This document shows, one piece after another, positions 36,792-46,468 of a stretch of 64,000 bases of DNA. This DNA is from Bacillota bacterium. Lineage in GTDB: Bacteria > Bacillota_C > Negativicutes > JAEYSJ01. The stretch spans positions 1-64,000 of the forward strand of contig JAEYSJ010000066.1 of assembly GCA_023434855.1 (NCBI GenBank), read 5' to 3'. Below the pieces are notes generated by a model, which was given only the letters and a program-made list of their open reading frames with translations, was not told the origin of the DNA and made no database searches. The stretch's first letter is position 1. Every line of letters begins with the position of its first letter. The position numbers and the translations under genes are program-made.

Positions 36792-37448
36792 TTATGTGTT
36801 TATAAGTTTATTTTGGATAGCATAATTAACCAATTCTGATTTTTTCCGGACATTAAGTTTTTGCATAATGCGGGAGCGGTAAGTATCAACAGTTTTAACA
36901 CTAATAGATAACATTGCAGCTATTTCACTGTTGGTATGCCCTTGAGCCAGCAACCGGAGTACTTCGCGTTCCCGGGTACTTAATGTGATATAAGGATTTT
37001 TCGGGTCCGGTTCGTTAACAGGTGCCCGGAGCAGGCTGTCAATAAGGGTCTGGGATATGACCTCGTTAAGGTACTTTTTACCGGAATGAATTTTAATAAT
37101 TCCTTCGATCAGCTCCGTATCGGCTGATTTTTTCAAAACATAGCCGTTTGCTCCGGCTTGCATGACTTCTTTAATGTATTCTTCCTCGTCATACATGGTC
37201 AGCACTAAAATACGGCAGGGCAGGCCACGGGATCTGATTTCCCTGATACAGTCTACCCCATTCATGCCAGGCATGGATAAATCAAGCAGCAAAACGTCGG
37301 GGTTCAATTTCTCTACCAGTTTTATCGCTTCAAGGCCATCGCCTGCTTCGCCGATTACTGCAAATTGCGGAGAGCAGTGAAGCAGGGCTTTCAGACCTGA
37401 CCGCAGTACGGCATGGTCATCGGCAATTATTATACTAATTTTACTCAT
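36792..37448 (-). CDS. NarL/LuxR-family response regulator
   Basis: It has 218 aa with a receiver domain (acidic DD near residue 10, phospho-acceptor Asp in DVLLLDLSMPGMNG, Lys in YVLKKSAD) and a C-terminal LuxR helix-turn-helix (LSTREREVLRLLAQGHTNSEIA, SVKTVDTYRSRI). The start at 37448 follows AAAGGAG. It lies upstream of glcD on the same strand, and the HisKA_3 kinase at 32779 is the natural cognate, so the pair probably controls glcDF. Confidence 0.9.
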   Translation of the reverse strand: MSKISIIIADDHAVLRSGLKALLHCSPQFAVIGEAGDGLEAIKLVEKLNPDVLLLDLSMPGMNGVDCIREIRSRGLPCRILVLTMYDEEEYIKEVMQAGANGYVLKKSADTELIEGIIKIHSGKKYLNEVISQTLIDSLLRAPVNEPDPKNPYITLSTREREVLRLLAQGHTNSEIAAMLSISVKTVDTYRSRIMQKLNVRKKSELVNYAIQNKLINT

Positions 37449-37474
37449 AAACGTCTCCTTTATCATAATTAAAC

Positions 37475-37620
37475 TATATGGAACATACTAAAAAATTTAA
37501 CACATCTAGATGGTCTGGCAGCAAAGGGGGACGGAATTTCGCTGCCATCTGACGTAAGTTGCTCAATTTCGCCCCCCTTTGCTACCGATTGCTGTGTAAA
37601 AAACTTTAATTCATTCTATA
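37475..37620. repeat. Palindromic repeat family R1, copy B (diverged)
   Basis: Same layout as copies A and C: AT-rich outer arms, an inner stem GGCAGCAAAGGGGGACGG paired with a slightly altered right arm (CCCCCTTTGCTACC), and the loop CGCTGCCATCTGACGTAAGT. The stem sequence has drifted, yet most pairing is kept and the loop is nearly unchanged. It sits just upstream of the response regulator. Confidence 0.75.
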
Positions 37621-37666
37621 TATATTGAAACTGTACCATATTTTATTTTTTCAGTAAACGTATTAG

Positions 37667-37779
37667 AGACTGTTACAAAATACCCTCTTCGTCGTTGAGC
37701 GTTACAACGCACAAACCAGATATGCCTTTGCTGTGCGGCTTCCTGGGCGCTTAGCATAGGGGGTATTTTATAACAGTCT
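37667..37779. repeat. MITE-like element with AGACTGTTA termini (R3, short form)
   Basis: A 113 bp stretch whose ends are inverted copies: AGACTGTTACAAAATACCC on the left, and a right end whose reverse complement is AGACTGTTATAAAATACCC. Internal sequence has no frame. The GACTGTT termini are shared with the 306 bp element at 55993. Confidence 0.65.
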
Positions 37780-37865
37780 AAAAAATATTAAGGAAAGTGT
37801 TTTTGTTGAAACACACTCTATTATTGTATTGCAGTACTTCTTAAGTAATGCTGGCAGGCCCAATC

Positions 37866-37895
37866 TTGACAAATGCTGCCTGTTCAGAGTATATT
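37866..37895 (+). promoter_or_regulatory. Promoter of the valS T-box leader
   Basis: TTGACA at 37866-37871 and TATATT at 37890-37895, spacing 18 bp. The predicted start is just before the T-box stem I at about 37918. Confidence 0.7.
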
Positions 37896-37917
37896 GTAGT
37901 TAACTATATTGCAAAAA

Positions 37918-38174
37918 GCGATGAAAGGAAGAGTACGCTATTTTTCAGGCTGTGCAGAGAGGAGATTCCCGGCTGAAAAGTCTCCCGGCAGGATTAGCGG
38001 AAGGTCATCCTTGAGTTGTCCCACTGAAATTCAAGTAGGTGTGGCCGTAGATGCCTCGTTACGGCAGGTGTAGTCCGGATGCGTATAATTAATTATAGTT
38101 TATCCAACACCGGAGAAGCAAGGTGGTACCACGAAAGCAGCTCTTTCGTCCTTACAGGACGAAGGAGCTTTTTT
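37918..38174 (+). promoter_or_regulatory. T-box leader, valine specifier
   Basis: tRNA-sensing antitermination leader. Stem I base AAGGA/TCCTT encloses the specifier loop, whose 3' side reads GGTCA. The codon GTC (38004-38006) specifies valine. The upper helix CGCTA/TAGCG and the AGAGGAG region are present. The conserved T-box AAGGTGGTACCACG is at 38120-38133. The terminator AGCTCTTTCGTCC/GGACGAAGGAGCT plus T-run covers about 38138-38174. Uncharged tRNA-Val should favour readthrough into valS. The specifier agrees with the downstream gene. Confidence 0.93.
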
Positions 38175-38217
38175 ATTGTATAGGACTATTTGTTAAAATT
38201 GAATCAGGAGGTACTAT

Positions 38218-40866
38218 ATGGAGAAAAATATTTCTACAGTATATGATCCGCAGACAGTGGAAGCAAAATGGTACAGTTTTTGGGAGGAAAACAGGCTGTT
38301 TCATGCAGAAGTGGAAGTGAACAGGCAGCCGTTTAGTATTGTCATTCCGCCGCCCAATGTTACCGGCCAATTGCATATGGGGCATGCACTGGACAATGCT
38401 TTACAGGATATATTGATTCGCTGGCGGCGTATGCAGGGATACAATGCTTTATGGATGCCTGGCACTGATCATGCAGGAATCGCCACCCAAATAAAGGTAG
38501 AAGAGATGCTCGCCAAGGAAGGTGTTTCCCGTTATGATTTAGGGCGTGATAAATTTATTGATAAGGTATGGGAATGGAAAGGCCAGTACGGCAGCCGGAT
38601 TATTACCCAGCTAAAAAGCCTGGGGGCTTCCTGCGATTGGCAGCGCGAACGGTTCACTATGGATGAGGGCTGCTCCAAGGCGGTGCGGGAAGTTTTTGTC
38701 AGTCTTTATGAGAAGGGCCTGATCTACCAGGGCAACCGTATTACCAACTGGTGTCCGCGCTGTAATACGGCACTTAGTGATATAGAGGTTGAGCATGAGG
38801 AAAAGCCGGGAAATCTTTACCATGTTCGCTATCCGGTAGAGGGCAGTGAAGATGAGTATATTACTGTGGCGACCACTCGTCCGGAAACCATATTGGGTGA
38901 TACGGCGGTGGCAGTACATCCTGATGATGCCAGATATAAGAAATTTGTTGGCAAATATCTGATTTTGCCACTGGTCGGCCGCCGTCTGCCTGTTGTCGCT
39001 GATGAATATGTTGATCCTTCTTTTGGCACAGGCGCGGTAAAAGTCACACCTGCTCATGACCCTAACGACTTTGAAATGGGTTTGCGTCATAAACTGCCGG
39101 AGGTCATTGTTATCGATCCTGACGGGACAATGTCGGCAGATACCGGTAAATATGCGGGTATGGATCGCTACGAATGCCGTAAAGCTCTTGTTAATGATCT
39201 AAAAGAACAGGGTTATTTAGTGCAAATTGCTGAACACATGCATGCTGTCGGACATTGCCAGCGCTGCAGCACAGTTGTGGAGCCGCTTGTTTCCAAGCAG
39301 TGGTTTGTTCGGATGCAGCCTTTGGCTGAACCAGCCATTGCCGCAGTAAAAACAGGGCGTATCCAGTTTGTGCCTGAACGGTTTACCAAGATTTATACCA
39401 ACTGGCTGGAAAATATCCGGGATTGGTGTATTTCCCGGCAAATTTGGTGGGGGCACCGTATTCCGGCTTGGTATTGTGAGTGTGGCGAGACTATTGTTTC
39501 CAGGGAGGATATTACGGTTTGTCCCAAATGCGGCGGCAAAGTGGTACAGGATGAGGACGTGCTGGATACCTGGTTTAGTTCGGCGCTCTGGCCTTTTTCA
39601 ACTATGGGCTGGCCGGAAAAAACGGCAGAACTACAGCATTTCTATCCCACCAGCGTGCTGGTTACGGGGTATGATATTATCTTTTTCTGGGTAGCCAGGA
39701 TGATAATGATGGGACTGGAATTTCAACAGAATATTCCGTTTAAACATGTATTTATTCACGGCCTGGTACGGGATTCTGAAGGACGAAAAATGAGTAAGTC
39801 CCTCGGCAATGGCATTGACCCGCTTGATGTGATTGAGAAATACGGCGCTGATACACTTAGGTTTACTTTGGTTACCGGCAACACTCCCGGCAATGACATG
39901 CGGTTTTATTGGGAACGGGTGGAATCCAGCCGCAATTTTTCCAATAAATTATGGAACGCTTCCCGGTTTGTGCTGATGAACCTGGAGGGATTTACTCCAA
40001 CTGTCCGGCCGGAGGAAGAACGCTATACCCTTGCCGATAAATGGATTTTGGGGCGCTATGTGAAAACGGTGAGTGAAGTTACCCGCAACCTGGAAAATTT
40101 TGAGTTGGGGGAAGCTGCCAGGGTACTGTATGAATTTATTTGGAACGAGTATTGTGACTGGTATATTGAGATGGCCAAGACCCGGTTATATAATAAGGAG
40201 GATGCCGATGGCCGGGCTACAGCCCAGTATGTACTCTGGTACATACTAGAGAATACCTTAAAATTACTGCACCCATTCATGCCTTTTATTACTGAGAACA
40301 TCTGGCAGCATTTACCCCATGACGGTCTAAGCATTATGGTAGCAGCCTGGCCGCAGGAACAGACTGAACTTGTCAATGCTGAGGCCCAACAGCAGATGAC
40401 TGTTATTATGGATGTAATAAAGGCAATCCGTAATATGCGGGCCGAAGTCAATGTGCCGCCTGGTAAAAAAAGTGAAGTTATTTTGCAAATAGTCTCTCGG
40501 GATATGCAGGCTGTTTTTACGGACAACGCGCAATATTTGAAAACCTTAGCAGCGGTTGAACCGGTGAATATTGGTCCTGCAACGCCGGAAAAGCCGGAAA
40601 ATGCTATGACGGCAGTAGCCAGTGGAGTGGAAGTTTATTTGCCCCTTAAGGGGCTGATTGATGTAGATAAAGAAACAGCCCGGCTGAATAAAGAATTGGC
40701 AGGGTTAGAGAAAGAACTGGCCCGCATTGCCGGAAAACTAAATAACTCCGGATTTGTTGCCAAGGCGCCGGCAGAGGTTATTGAAAAAGAACGGGCCAAA
40801 GCACAGGAATATCAGGAAAAACGGAGCGCTATTAATGAGCGGTTAGCATACCTGGCGAAGTTATAA
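38218..40866 (+). CDS. valS: Valyl-tRNA synthetase
   Basis: Charges tRNA-Val. It has 882 aa, class Ia, with the HIGH-type motif HMGH in [18 protein letters not shown] and KMSKS in [11 protein letters not shown]. An editing domain (CP1) with [17 protein letters not shown] is present, as is the C-terminal coiled-coil arm ([17 protein letters not shown]) usual in bacterial ValRS. The start follows AGGAGG at 38206-38211. It is controlled by the valine T-box upstream and is followed by folC 20 bp later. Confidence 0.97.
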   Translation: MEKNISTVYDPQTVEAKWYSFWEENRLFHAEVEVNRQPFSIVIPPPNVTGQLHMGHALDNALQDILIRWRRMQGYNALWMPGTDHAGIATQIKVEEMLAKEGVSRYDLGRDKFIDKVWEWKGQYGSRIITQLKSLGASCDWQRERFTMDEGCSKAVREVFVSLYEKGLIYQGNRITNWCPRCNTALSDIEVEHEEKPGNLYHVRYPVEGSEDEYITVATTRPETILGDTAVAVHPDDARYKKFVGKYLILPLVGRRLPVVADEYVDPSFGTGAVKVTPAHDPNDFEMGLRHKLPEVIVIDPDGTMSADTGKYAGMDRYECRKALVNDLKEQGYLVQIAEHMHAVGHCQRCSTVVEPLVSKQWFVRMQPLAEPAIAAVKTGRIQFVPERFTKIYTNWLENIRDWCISRQIWWGHRIPAWYCECGETIVSREDITVCPKCGGKVVQDEDVLDTWFSSALWPFSTMGWPEKTAELQHFYPTSVLVTGYDIIFFWVARMIMMGLEFQQNIPFKHVFIHGLVRDSEGRKMSKSLGNGIDPLDVIEKYGADTLRFTLVTGNTPGNDMRFYWERVESSRNFSNKLWNASRFVLMNLEGFTPTVRPEEERYTLADKWILGRYVKTVSEVTRNLENFELGEAARVLYEFIWNEYCDWYIEMAKTRLYNKEDADGRATAQYVLWYILENTLKLLHPFMPFITENIWQHLPHDGLSIMVAAWPQEQTELVNAEAQQQMTVIMDVIKAIRNMRAEVNVPPGKKSEVILQIVSRDMQAVFTDNAQYLKTLAAVEPVNIGPATPEKPENAMTAVASGVEVYLPLKGLIDVDKETARLNKELAGLEKELARIAGKLNNSGFVAKAPAEVIEKERAKAQEYQEKRSAINERLAYLAKL

Positions 40867-40886
40867 AAAATAAGGGCGTGAGAAAA

Positions 40887-42173
40887 ATGACATATGAAGA
40901 ATCATTGGATTATTTGGCTAACTTATGTAAGTTCGGTATCAATTTAGGGATGGATAGAATTGAAAGACTGCTTGATCTGATGCAGCACCCGGAGCGGCGT
41001 TTTAAAACTGTGCATGTGACCGGCACTAATGGCAAAGGCTCTACAACAGCTATGCTGGCAGCTATTTTGCAGGCCAGCGGTATTAAAACAGGGATGTATA
41101 CATCCCCGCATCTGGCCGAGTATACCGAACGGATGATAATCAATGGCCGGGAGATAACAAAACCAGCTTTTGCCGAAGCCTTGCACTATACCAGTCAGTT
41201 TGTTGACCAAATGGTGGCTGAAGGGCTGGAACATCCCACAGAGTTTGAGGTTCTGACTGCTGCGGCGTTTTACTATTTTGCCGCTGCCGGGGTTGAATAT
41301 GCCGTTATTGAGGTTGGTTTAGGCGGCCTTTTGGATTCAACCAATGTCATTGTCCCGGAAGTGTCGGTTATTACCAATGTTACTTTGGAACATACCGACC
41401 GCTGCGGAGCTACCTTAGTGGATATTGGCCGGCATAAAGCCGGGATTATTAAGCAAGGTGTACCTGTTGTTACCGCGGCCAAAGGCGAGGCGCTTGATGT
41501 TATCGCGCAAACAGCTCTCACTAAAGCAGCTGAACTATATGTTTTAGGCCGGGATTTCTCAGGCAAATTTGAAGGCGTGGAAGGATACCGTCAGAAATTA
41601 AGTGTAACGACTAAAGAATATGGTAATCCAGGTATGTTTTCTATGAAACTTTTGGGACATCATCAAGTGGAAAATAGTGCCGTTGCTGTGATGACTGCCC
41701 TTGTTATAGGCAGACAGGATAAACGGATTACCCTGGCGGCCATGCAGGAAGGTCTGTCCAATGTAATCTGGCCAGGTCGTTTTGAGGTAGTGGCTGGACA
41801 ACCGGTAATAGTAATTGACGGTGCCCACAATCCAGATGGAGCCAGGGTGCTGCGGCAAAATCTCGATGAGTATTTTCCACATCAAAAAATTACTTTTTTA
41901 CTGGGGATTTTAGCAGATAAAGATGTTACCGGCATTATTGAAGGGTTAATCAGGCCTGAAAATAATGTAGTGGTGGTAGCACCGATATCTGAACGGGCGG
42001 GAGAACCGGCGTTAATTGCCCAGGAAATAAAAACTGCAAAACATGTTGAGATAGCCGATTCGATTGAACAAGGTCTTGAAAGGGCCAAAGTTTTGGCCGG
42101 TACTACCGGTGTAGTATGTGTGGCAGGTTCTCTATATCTTATCGGCACTGCCCGTCAATTAATATGTAAGTAG
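40887..42173 (+). CDS. folC: Folylpolyglutamate/dihydrofolate synthase
   Basis: Adds glutamates to (dihydro)folate with ATP; 428 aa, Mur-ligase fold with the P-loop GTNGKGSTTAML near residues 46-57 and MYTSPHL nearby, and a C-terminal GAHNPDGA segment. ATG 40887 is taken, with AAGGGCG upstream; a GTG at 40878 is also in frame. It lies in a valS-folC pair common in Firmicutes. Polyglutamylated THF is the carrier needed by Fhs, MetF and AcsE encoded in this window. Confidence 0.94.
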   Translation: MTYEESLDYLANLCKFGINLGMDRIERLLDLMQHPERRFKTVHVTGTNGKGSTTAMLAAILQASGIKTGMYTSPHLAEYTERMIINGREITKPAFAEALHYTSQFVDQMVAEGLEHPTEFEVLTAAAFYYFAAAGVEYAVIEVGLGGLLDSTNVIVPEVSVITNVTLEHTDRCGATLVDIGRHKAGIIKQGVPVVTAAKGEALDVIAQTALTKAAELYVLGRDFSGKFEGVEGYRQKLSVTTKEYGNPGMFSMKLLGHHQVENSAVAVMTALVIGRQDKRITLAAMQEGLSNVIWPGRFEVVAGQPVIVIDGAHNPDGARVLRQNLDEYFPHQKITFLLGILADKDVTGIIEGLIRPENNVVVVAPISERAGEPALIAQEIKTAKHVEIADSIEQGLERAKVLAGTTGVVCVAGSLYLIGTARQLICK

Positions 42174-42199
42174 ACAAATGTGCACGTGTTAAGTATAAT
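42171..42199 (+). promoter_or_regulatory. Promoter of the O-antigen ligase-like gene
   Basis: TAGACA at 42171-42176 and TATAAT at 42194-42199, with 17 bp between. The -35 box overlaps the folC stop codon. Confidence 0.6.
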
Positions 42200-42264
42200 A
42201 GTAGAAGAAAATGGTGTTAATTCTCCGGCTAATAAGTAATTAACCAAACGGATTAGGTGAAAAC

Positions 42265-43533
42265 GTGTATATAGCATATGACGCTACCAGACTTAAATAT
42301 TATTTGGATTATCTAATAGAGCACTGCATTCTCGCGGTGGCCTTTTTTTTGCCGCTATCTCTTAATGCTACCAGTCTGTTTTTGGCGGTTGGTGCCGTGT
42401 CATGGCTTGCCAAGATGCTGGTTTCAAGACGTGTGGCCTTTAAGCGAACGCCCTTTGATGAAGTTATTGCAATTTTTGTAATTTTAGCAGCTGCATCAAT
42501 ATGGGAATCTCCTGACCGTAATTTTAGCTTCTATAATTTTTATCATTTAATGGGCCGGTACATATTGATTTATTATTTAGTAATAAATAATATCTGTTCG
42601 ACTGTCCAGCTTAAGCGGATTATTTATATGTTGCTGGGGTCCGCCGTTGTTGTCACTATATATGGTTTTTATCAATATATTTATAAGGTGGACATATCAG
42701 CGTTTGAATGGGTGGATGGAGAGCAATTTCCCGATCTAAAAGTTAGGGTTTTTTCCACATTGCAGAATCCTAATTTATTGGCAGGCTTTTTGGTTACAGT
42801 TATGTCAATGGCAGTGGGGCTAGCCTGTAAAGTTAGACAGAGTAAAACTAAACTACTGTTGTTTGGTCTGGTAGCAATGTTTGGGACATGTCTGGTACTT
42901 ACTTACTCGCGGGGAGCATGGCTCAGTGTAATTGCTGTTATTGGCACTTATGGATTGATTTATAATCGCCGGATATTGTGGTTATTACTGATAATACCGG
43001 TTATTGTAATGTACGCTCATGATGTGTTGGAGCGACTGCTGTCAATCATAAATCCCACCGATACATCTTCAACCTTACGTTTAGCATTATGGGAAAGTAC
43101 TTGGTCGATGATTGTTGATAAGCCGCTGTTTGGTATTGGGTGGGGGGCATATTGGCTGGTTTACCCTGAATATGATTTTTTTGTGCAGAATACCGGGACA
43201 AAAATTTTTCATGCCCATAATATGTATTTAAATATTGCTGCGGAGATTGGCATTCCCGGGTTGCTGGCATTTCTGGCCATAATGTATGGACATGCTCGCA
43301 CCGCCTTGCAGATTTTCAACAATACTACCGATTATTGGATGGCAGGGTTAATGCTGGGGATAGTTTCCGCCATTGTAGGGCTGGCAGTAAGCGGCTTTAC
43401 TGATTATGTAATGTTTAATATTCAAATGTCGATGCTGTTTTGGCTTTTAAATGCATTGGTTGTGGTAGCCCGGCAAGAGCTCTGCAGATGCAATTGTAAT
43501 TTTTTTGACCGAATTACCACAAAATTTCATTAA
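42265..43533 (+). CDS. O-antigen ligase/Wzy_C-family membrane protein
   Basis: It has 422 aa with about 10-12 hydrophobic segments. A periplasmic loop region is flanked by the family blocks RVFSTLQNPNLLAGFL, TYSRGAWLS and FGIGWGAY...HAHNMYLNIAAEIGIPG, typical of WaaL/O-antigen polymerases. GTG start. It probably joins or polymerises envelope polysaccharide in a diderm envelope; the exact substrate is unknown. It has its own promoter and terminator, so it is a single-gene unit. The Cys-rich C-terminus (CRCNCNFF) is unusual. Confidence 0.8.
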   Translation: MYIAYDATRLKYYLDYLIEHCILAVAFFLPLSLNATSLFLAVGAVSWLAKMLVSRRVAFKRTPFDEVIAIFVILAAASIWESPDRNFSFYNFYHLMGRYILIYYLVINNICSTVQLKRIIYMLLGSAVVVTIYGFYQYIYKVDISAFEWVDGEQFPDLKVRVFSTLQNPNLLAGFLVTVMSMAVGLACKVRQSKTKLLLFGLVAMFGTCLVLTYSRGAWLSVIAVIGTYGLIYNRRILWLLLIIPVIVMYAHDVLERLLSIINPTDTSSTLRLALWESTWSMIVDKPLFGIGWGAYWLVYPEYDFFVQNTGTKIFHAHNMYLNIAAEIGIPGLLAFLAIMYGHARTALQIFNNTTDYWMAGLMLGIVSAIVGLAVSGFTDYVMFNIQMSMLFWLLNALVVVARQELCRCNCNFFDRITTKFH

Positions 43534-43613
43534 AAAAATGCAATTGTGAGAAGGATTTGACAGCTATGTAGCGAATCTTATTTTATATTGTATATCACAA
43601 GCATTCTCTATGC

Positions 43614-43640
43614 TAGGGCGGCCTTTTCGCCCTAAAATTT
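43614..43640 (+). terminator. Terminator after the O-antigen ligase-like gene
   Basis: TAGGGCG / CGCCCTA stem with a 7-base loop, followed by aaatttttatttt. Confidence 0.75.
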
Positions 43641-43645
43641 TTATT

Positions 43646-43662
43646 TTGTGAAATTTCTCACA
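43646..43662. promoter_or_regulatory. Rex-like operator upstream of the sensory hydrogenase operon
   Basis: TTGTGAAATTTCTCACA is a near-palindrome (TGTGA-N6-TCACA) similar to the Rex consensus TTGTGAANNNNTTCACAA. A further TTGTGATT half-site follows at 43663. It lies about 40 bp before the first gene of the operon, and rex itself is encoded at 50234. Binding is inferred. Confidence 0.5.
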
Positions 43663-43702
43663 TTGTGATTTTCTTGCAAGCAATTTATTAGGAGGATTGC
43701 CG

Positions 43703-44068
43703 GTGAAACTATTTGAAGTACAACAAGAGTTGCGTGCTGAGCTTGTGTGTGGCGCGGAGTGGGTTGACAGAGAAGTGGGAAATGTCTGCGGCGCCGGTTT
43801 AATGAGTGATGTTTTGGCATGCACCAAAGAAAGAACGTTGTTGCTAACCGGTTTAAATAATATTCAAGTTGTGCGCACCGCTGAGATGAGCGACTTAGTT
43901 GCAATAGTTTTTGTATGTGGAAAACGTCCTGGCCCCGAATTGGTAAAATTGGCCCGGATAAAGGGAATTCCGTTATTTGTTGCGGAATGTTGTTTGTATG
44001 AAGCTTGCGGAATATTGTATAAGAATGGTTTGATAAGTTGTCATAAACGTGGTGAATGCTGTGAATAA
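43703..44068 (+). CDS. DRTGG-domain protein (first copy)
   Basis: It has 121 aa with a DRTGG-like fold (VGNVCGAGLMSDVLACTKERTLLLTGLNN... and ...KARIKGIPLFV type pattern: ARIKGIPLFVAECCLYEACGIL). DRTGG modules occur next to CBS or kinase domains and in [FeFe] hydrogenase regulatory clusters; their ligand is not established. GTG 43703 fits AGGAGG at 43691-43696. It overlaps the GHKL ATPase gene downstream and belongs to a seven-protein hydrogenase-type operon with one more DRTGG copy. Confidence 0.75.
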   Translation: MKLFEVQQELRAELVCGAEWVDREVGNVCGAGLMSDVLACTKERTLLLTGLNNIQVVRTAEMSDLVAIVFVCGKRPGPELVKLARIKGIPLFVAECCLYEACGILYKNGLISCHKRGECCE

Positions 44069-44489
44069 TGAGCAGGCGATCGTACTAGAATTTACTCTAA
44101 GCGCTTCAGATTTTGACGTAGCAGGCGAAGCATCAAGCAAAATTAAACGAGTACTGCAGCAAATAGGGGTGCGGGCAGATATTGCCCGTCGCATAGCGAT
44201 TGGAGCCTATGAAGCAGAGATGAATGTCATTATTCATTCGTATGGCGGTTTAATGCGGGCCGCAATTTATTCCGACCGTACTGAACTTTTGGTGGAAGAT
44301 GAAGGCCCGGGTATTGCCGATATAAATCTTGCCATGCAGGAGGGCTATTCAACAGCGCCTGACTATGTCAGGGAAATGGGCTTTGGTGCAGGTATGGGTT
44401 TACCCAATATGTCGCGTTGTGCAGATAAATTCGATATCAAATCAGAATCCGGTGCCGGAACGAAAATTAGTATGACAATTTTTCATTAA
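44061..44489 (+). CDS. RsbW/anti-sigma-type GHKL ATPase
   Basis: It has 142 aa with a stand-alone HATPase_c domain of the anti-sigma factor kinase type. The N-box is GAYEAEMNVIIHSYGG, the G1 box VEDEGPGI, and the G2 box MGFGAGMGLPNMSR. There is no His dimerisation domain. The start is one of the GTG codons 44049, 44052 or 44061; 44061 has GGTGA just upstream and overlaps the preceding stop by 8 bp. It is placed directly before the sensory hydrogenase and may phosphorylate a partner or act as a switch. Confidence 0.8.
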   Translation: MNNEQAIVLEFTLSASDFDVAGEASSKIKRVLQQIGVRADIARRIAIGAYEAEMNVIIHSYGGLMRAAIYSDRTELLVEDEGPGIADINLAMQEGYSTAPDYVREMGFGAGMGLPNMSRCADKFDIKSESGAGTKISMTIFH

Positions 44490-44565
44490 GACCCTTCCGG
44501 TTGTATGCACTATATATAGTTTTTAAGAATTAGGAAACTAACCCAAAGATTGCGTGGTGGTAAAG

Positions 44566-45891
44566 ATGGAAGAGTATTATCTTTCAGTGCGGTTAATTGA
44601 TGACCGTTGCAAAGGATGCGTAAATTGTATTAAGCGCTGTCCTACTGAAGCGATTCGTATTCGCGGTGGTAAGGCCCGTATTACCGAGTCACGCTGCATT
44701 GATTGCGGCGAGTGCATACGGAACTGTTCAAGTCATGCCAAATCCGCTATTACCGATTCTTTAGCTGATCTTGAAAATTACAAATACAATATAGCTTTAC
44801 CAGCTCCTACACTATACGCCCAATTTGGTTTGGAATTTTCCATTGAAGCGATTTTAGCCGGCTTATTAAAACTAGGGTTTGATGAGGTGCATGAGGTAGC
44901 ATTAGGAGCAGAAATTGTATCTTTAGCTATACGAGATTATTTGCAGCAGGCAGATATTAAGCGTCCGGCGATTTCTTCGGCGTGTCCGGCCGTGGTGCGT
45001 TTAATACAAGTTAAATTTCCTGAACTTATTGAACATTTGGTACCTATTAATCCACCTGTTGAGGTAGCTGCCAGATTGGCTCGTACAGAATATGCCAGGA
45101 AACATGCTGTCGATCCCGCCGAAGTTGGAACATGGTTTATTACTCCATGCCCGGCAAAAATGACAGCCGTAAAGCAGCCTCTTGGTTCCAAGACATCACA
45201 CATTTCAGGAGCAATCGCCATATCGCAAATATATGGCGATTTACTAAGAGTATTATCACAAGGTGACAATAATATTGACTGTCAGCGCGCCTCCAGGCTT
45301 GGAATTGGCTGGGCGGTAGCAGGCGGCGAAACGGATTCGGTTGAGCAGGCAAATACTTTGGTTGTACACGATATTGCCAATGTTAGTGGTGTGTTAGAGC
45401 AAGTGACCATGGGAAAGCTTAACGATATTGACTATATTGAGACATTGGCATGTGCCGGAGGTTGTATCGGCGGACCGCTAACGGTGGAAAATCGTTTTGT
45501 TGCTGAGCATCGCATGAAGCAGCGGCTGCAAAAATTGGAGGCTGAATATGCTGCTTTAGGGAAAATGCCTTTGCAGGGCTATCATCCCTGTGAGCTTGGT
45601 GTAGCTGAGCGGCGGAATATTGAACCACGCCCTATTATGTGCCTTGATGAAGATATTTTTAAGGCTATGTATAAAGTTGAAATCATGGAAAAAACGCTGG
45701 AAAATTTACCTGGCTTGGATTGTGGGTCATGCGGCTCACCTAACTGCATGGCGTTGGCTGAAGATATTGCTCAAGAGAGTGCGAGCGAAACTGATTGTGT
45801 GTTTAAACTTAGAGAACGAGTACGGGATTTAGCAAAAGAAATGATTAATCTGGCGGAAAAATTGCCGCCGTCGTTAGAAAAAGAACCTTAA
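44566..45891 (+). CDS. Sensory-type [FeFe] hydrogenase-like protein
   Basis: It has 441 aa. The N-terminus has two [4Fe-4S] clusters (C15, C18, C21, C25; C44, C47, C50, C54). The H-cluster domain follows with modified motifs: L1 is SSACP (A139, C140) instead of TSCCP, L2 is TPCPAKM, and L3 is ACAGGCIGGP. C386-x2-C389-x4-C394-x16-C411 is an extra C-terminal FeS motif like that in AcsC and in group D (HydS) proteins. This layout and the loss of the first L1 cysteine match sensory rather than catalytic hydrogenases. Start ATG 44566 with GGTGG upstream. It is probably an H2 or redox sensor feeding the neighbouring GHKL proteins; this is inference. Confidence 0.82.
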   Translation: MEEYYLSVRLIDDRCKGCVNCIKRCPTEAIRIRGGKARITESRCIDCGECIRNCSSHAKSAITDSLADLENYKYNIALPAPTLYAQFGLEFSIEAILAGLLKLGFDEVHEVALGAEIVSLAIRDYLQQADIKRPAISSACPAVVRLIQVKFPELIEHLVPINPPVEVAARLARTEYARKHAVDPAEVGTWFITPCPAKMTAVKQPLGSKTSHISGAIAISQIYGDLLRVLSQGDNNIDCQRASRLGIGWAVAGGETDSVEQANTLVVHDIANVSGVLEQVTMGKLNDIDYIETLACAGGCIGGPLTVENRFVAEHRMKQRLQKLEAEYAALGKMPLQGYHPCELGVAERRNIEPRPIMCLDEDIFKAMYKVEIMEKTLENLPGLDCGSCGSPNCMALAEDIAQESASETDCVFKLRERVRDLAKEMINLAEKLPPSLEKEP

Positions 45892-45928
45892 TTTTTCTTA
45901 TATTTTGGTATAAAAGGAATGGTGTTTC

Positions 45929-46270
45929 ATGACCGTACAAGAAATTGTAGATTTACTGCAAGCTAAAATTGCAGCTGGCAATGAGAAAACTGATAACGTC
46001 ATTAGCGGCGGATATGCTTCTGATTTATTAAGTAATGTGATGGGACAGGCAAGGCTTGGCAGCATCTGGGTGACCATGCAGGCGCATCAGAATATTGTCG
46101 CTGTCGCATCCTTGCTGGGTTTATCAGCAGTAATTATCGCCGGTGGTGTACAACTCAATAATGAAACCATTCTTAAAGCTGAAAAGGAAGGTATACCCTT
46201 ATTAACTACTTCATTGTCGGCTTTTGAAGTAATTGGTCTACTGTATGACGCAGGTATTAAGGGTAGCTGA
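45929..46270 (+). CDS. DRTGG-domain protein (second copy)
   Basis: It has 113 aa and consists of one DRTGG domain (VISGGYASDLLSNVMGQARLGSIWVTMQAHQNIVAVASL, ending with LTTSLSAFEVIGLLYDAG; blocks named, not continuous). It begins right after the sensory hydrogenase gene with AAAGGA upstream. It is clearly related in design to the copy at 43703 but has low identity. Function is unknown; presumably a small-ligand sensing or adaptor part of the same system. Confidence 0.78.
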   Translation: MTVQEIVDLLQAKIAAGNEKTDNVISGGYASDLLSNVMGQARLGSIWVTMQAHQNIVAVASLLGLSAVIIAGGVQLNNETILKAEKEGIPLLTTSLSAFEVIGLLYDAGIKGS

Positions 46271-46468
46271 TTTGACCTGTGGCTTCAGTCATGTATAGCA
46301 TTAACAACTTTCCAGCAGTTTTGAAACTACATTTATTTTTAAATAATAACCAATTTTGTCTTAAACTTTTCAAAATCTAAATGGGCAAAATTCTGCGAAA
46401 GGCGGTGGTATAAACCACTATACAGTTCGTCGGCAGTCATTCGTAAACTTTTCATGAGGAGGAAGAAC

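Noticed and set aside
38123..38320. Small plus-strand frame across the T-box and the start of valS
   Set aside because: The sequence is explained by the T-box, its terminator and valS in another frame.
43557..43585. TTGACA with a TATTTT box 16 bp later as promoter of the sensory hydrogenase operon
   Set aside because: A terminator hairpin at 43614 lies directly downstream of it, so a transcript from here would probably end before the operon; the real promoter is not resolved.
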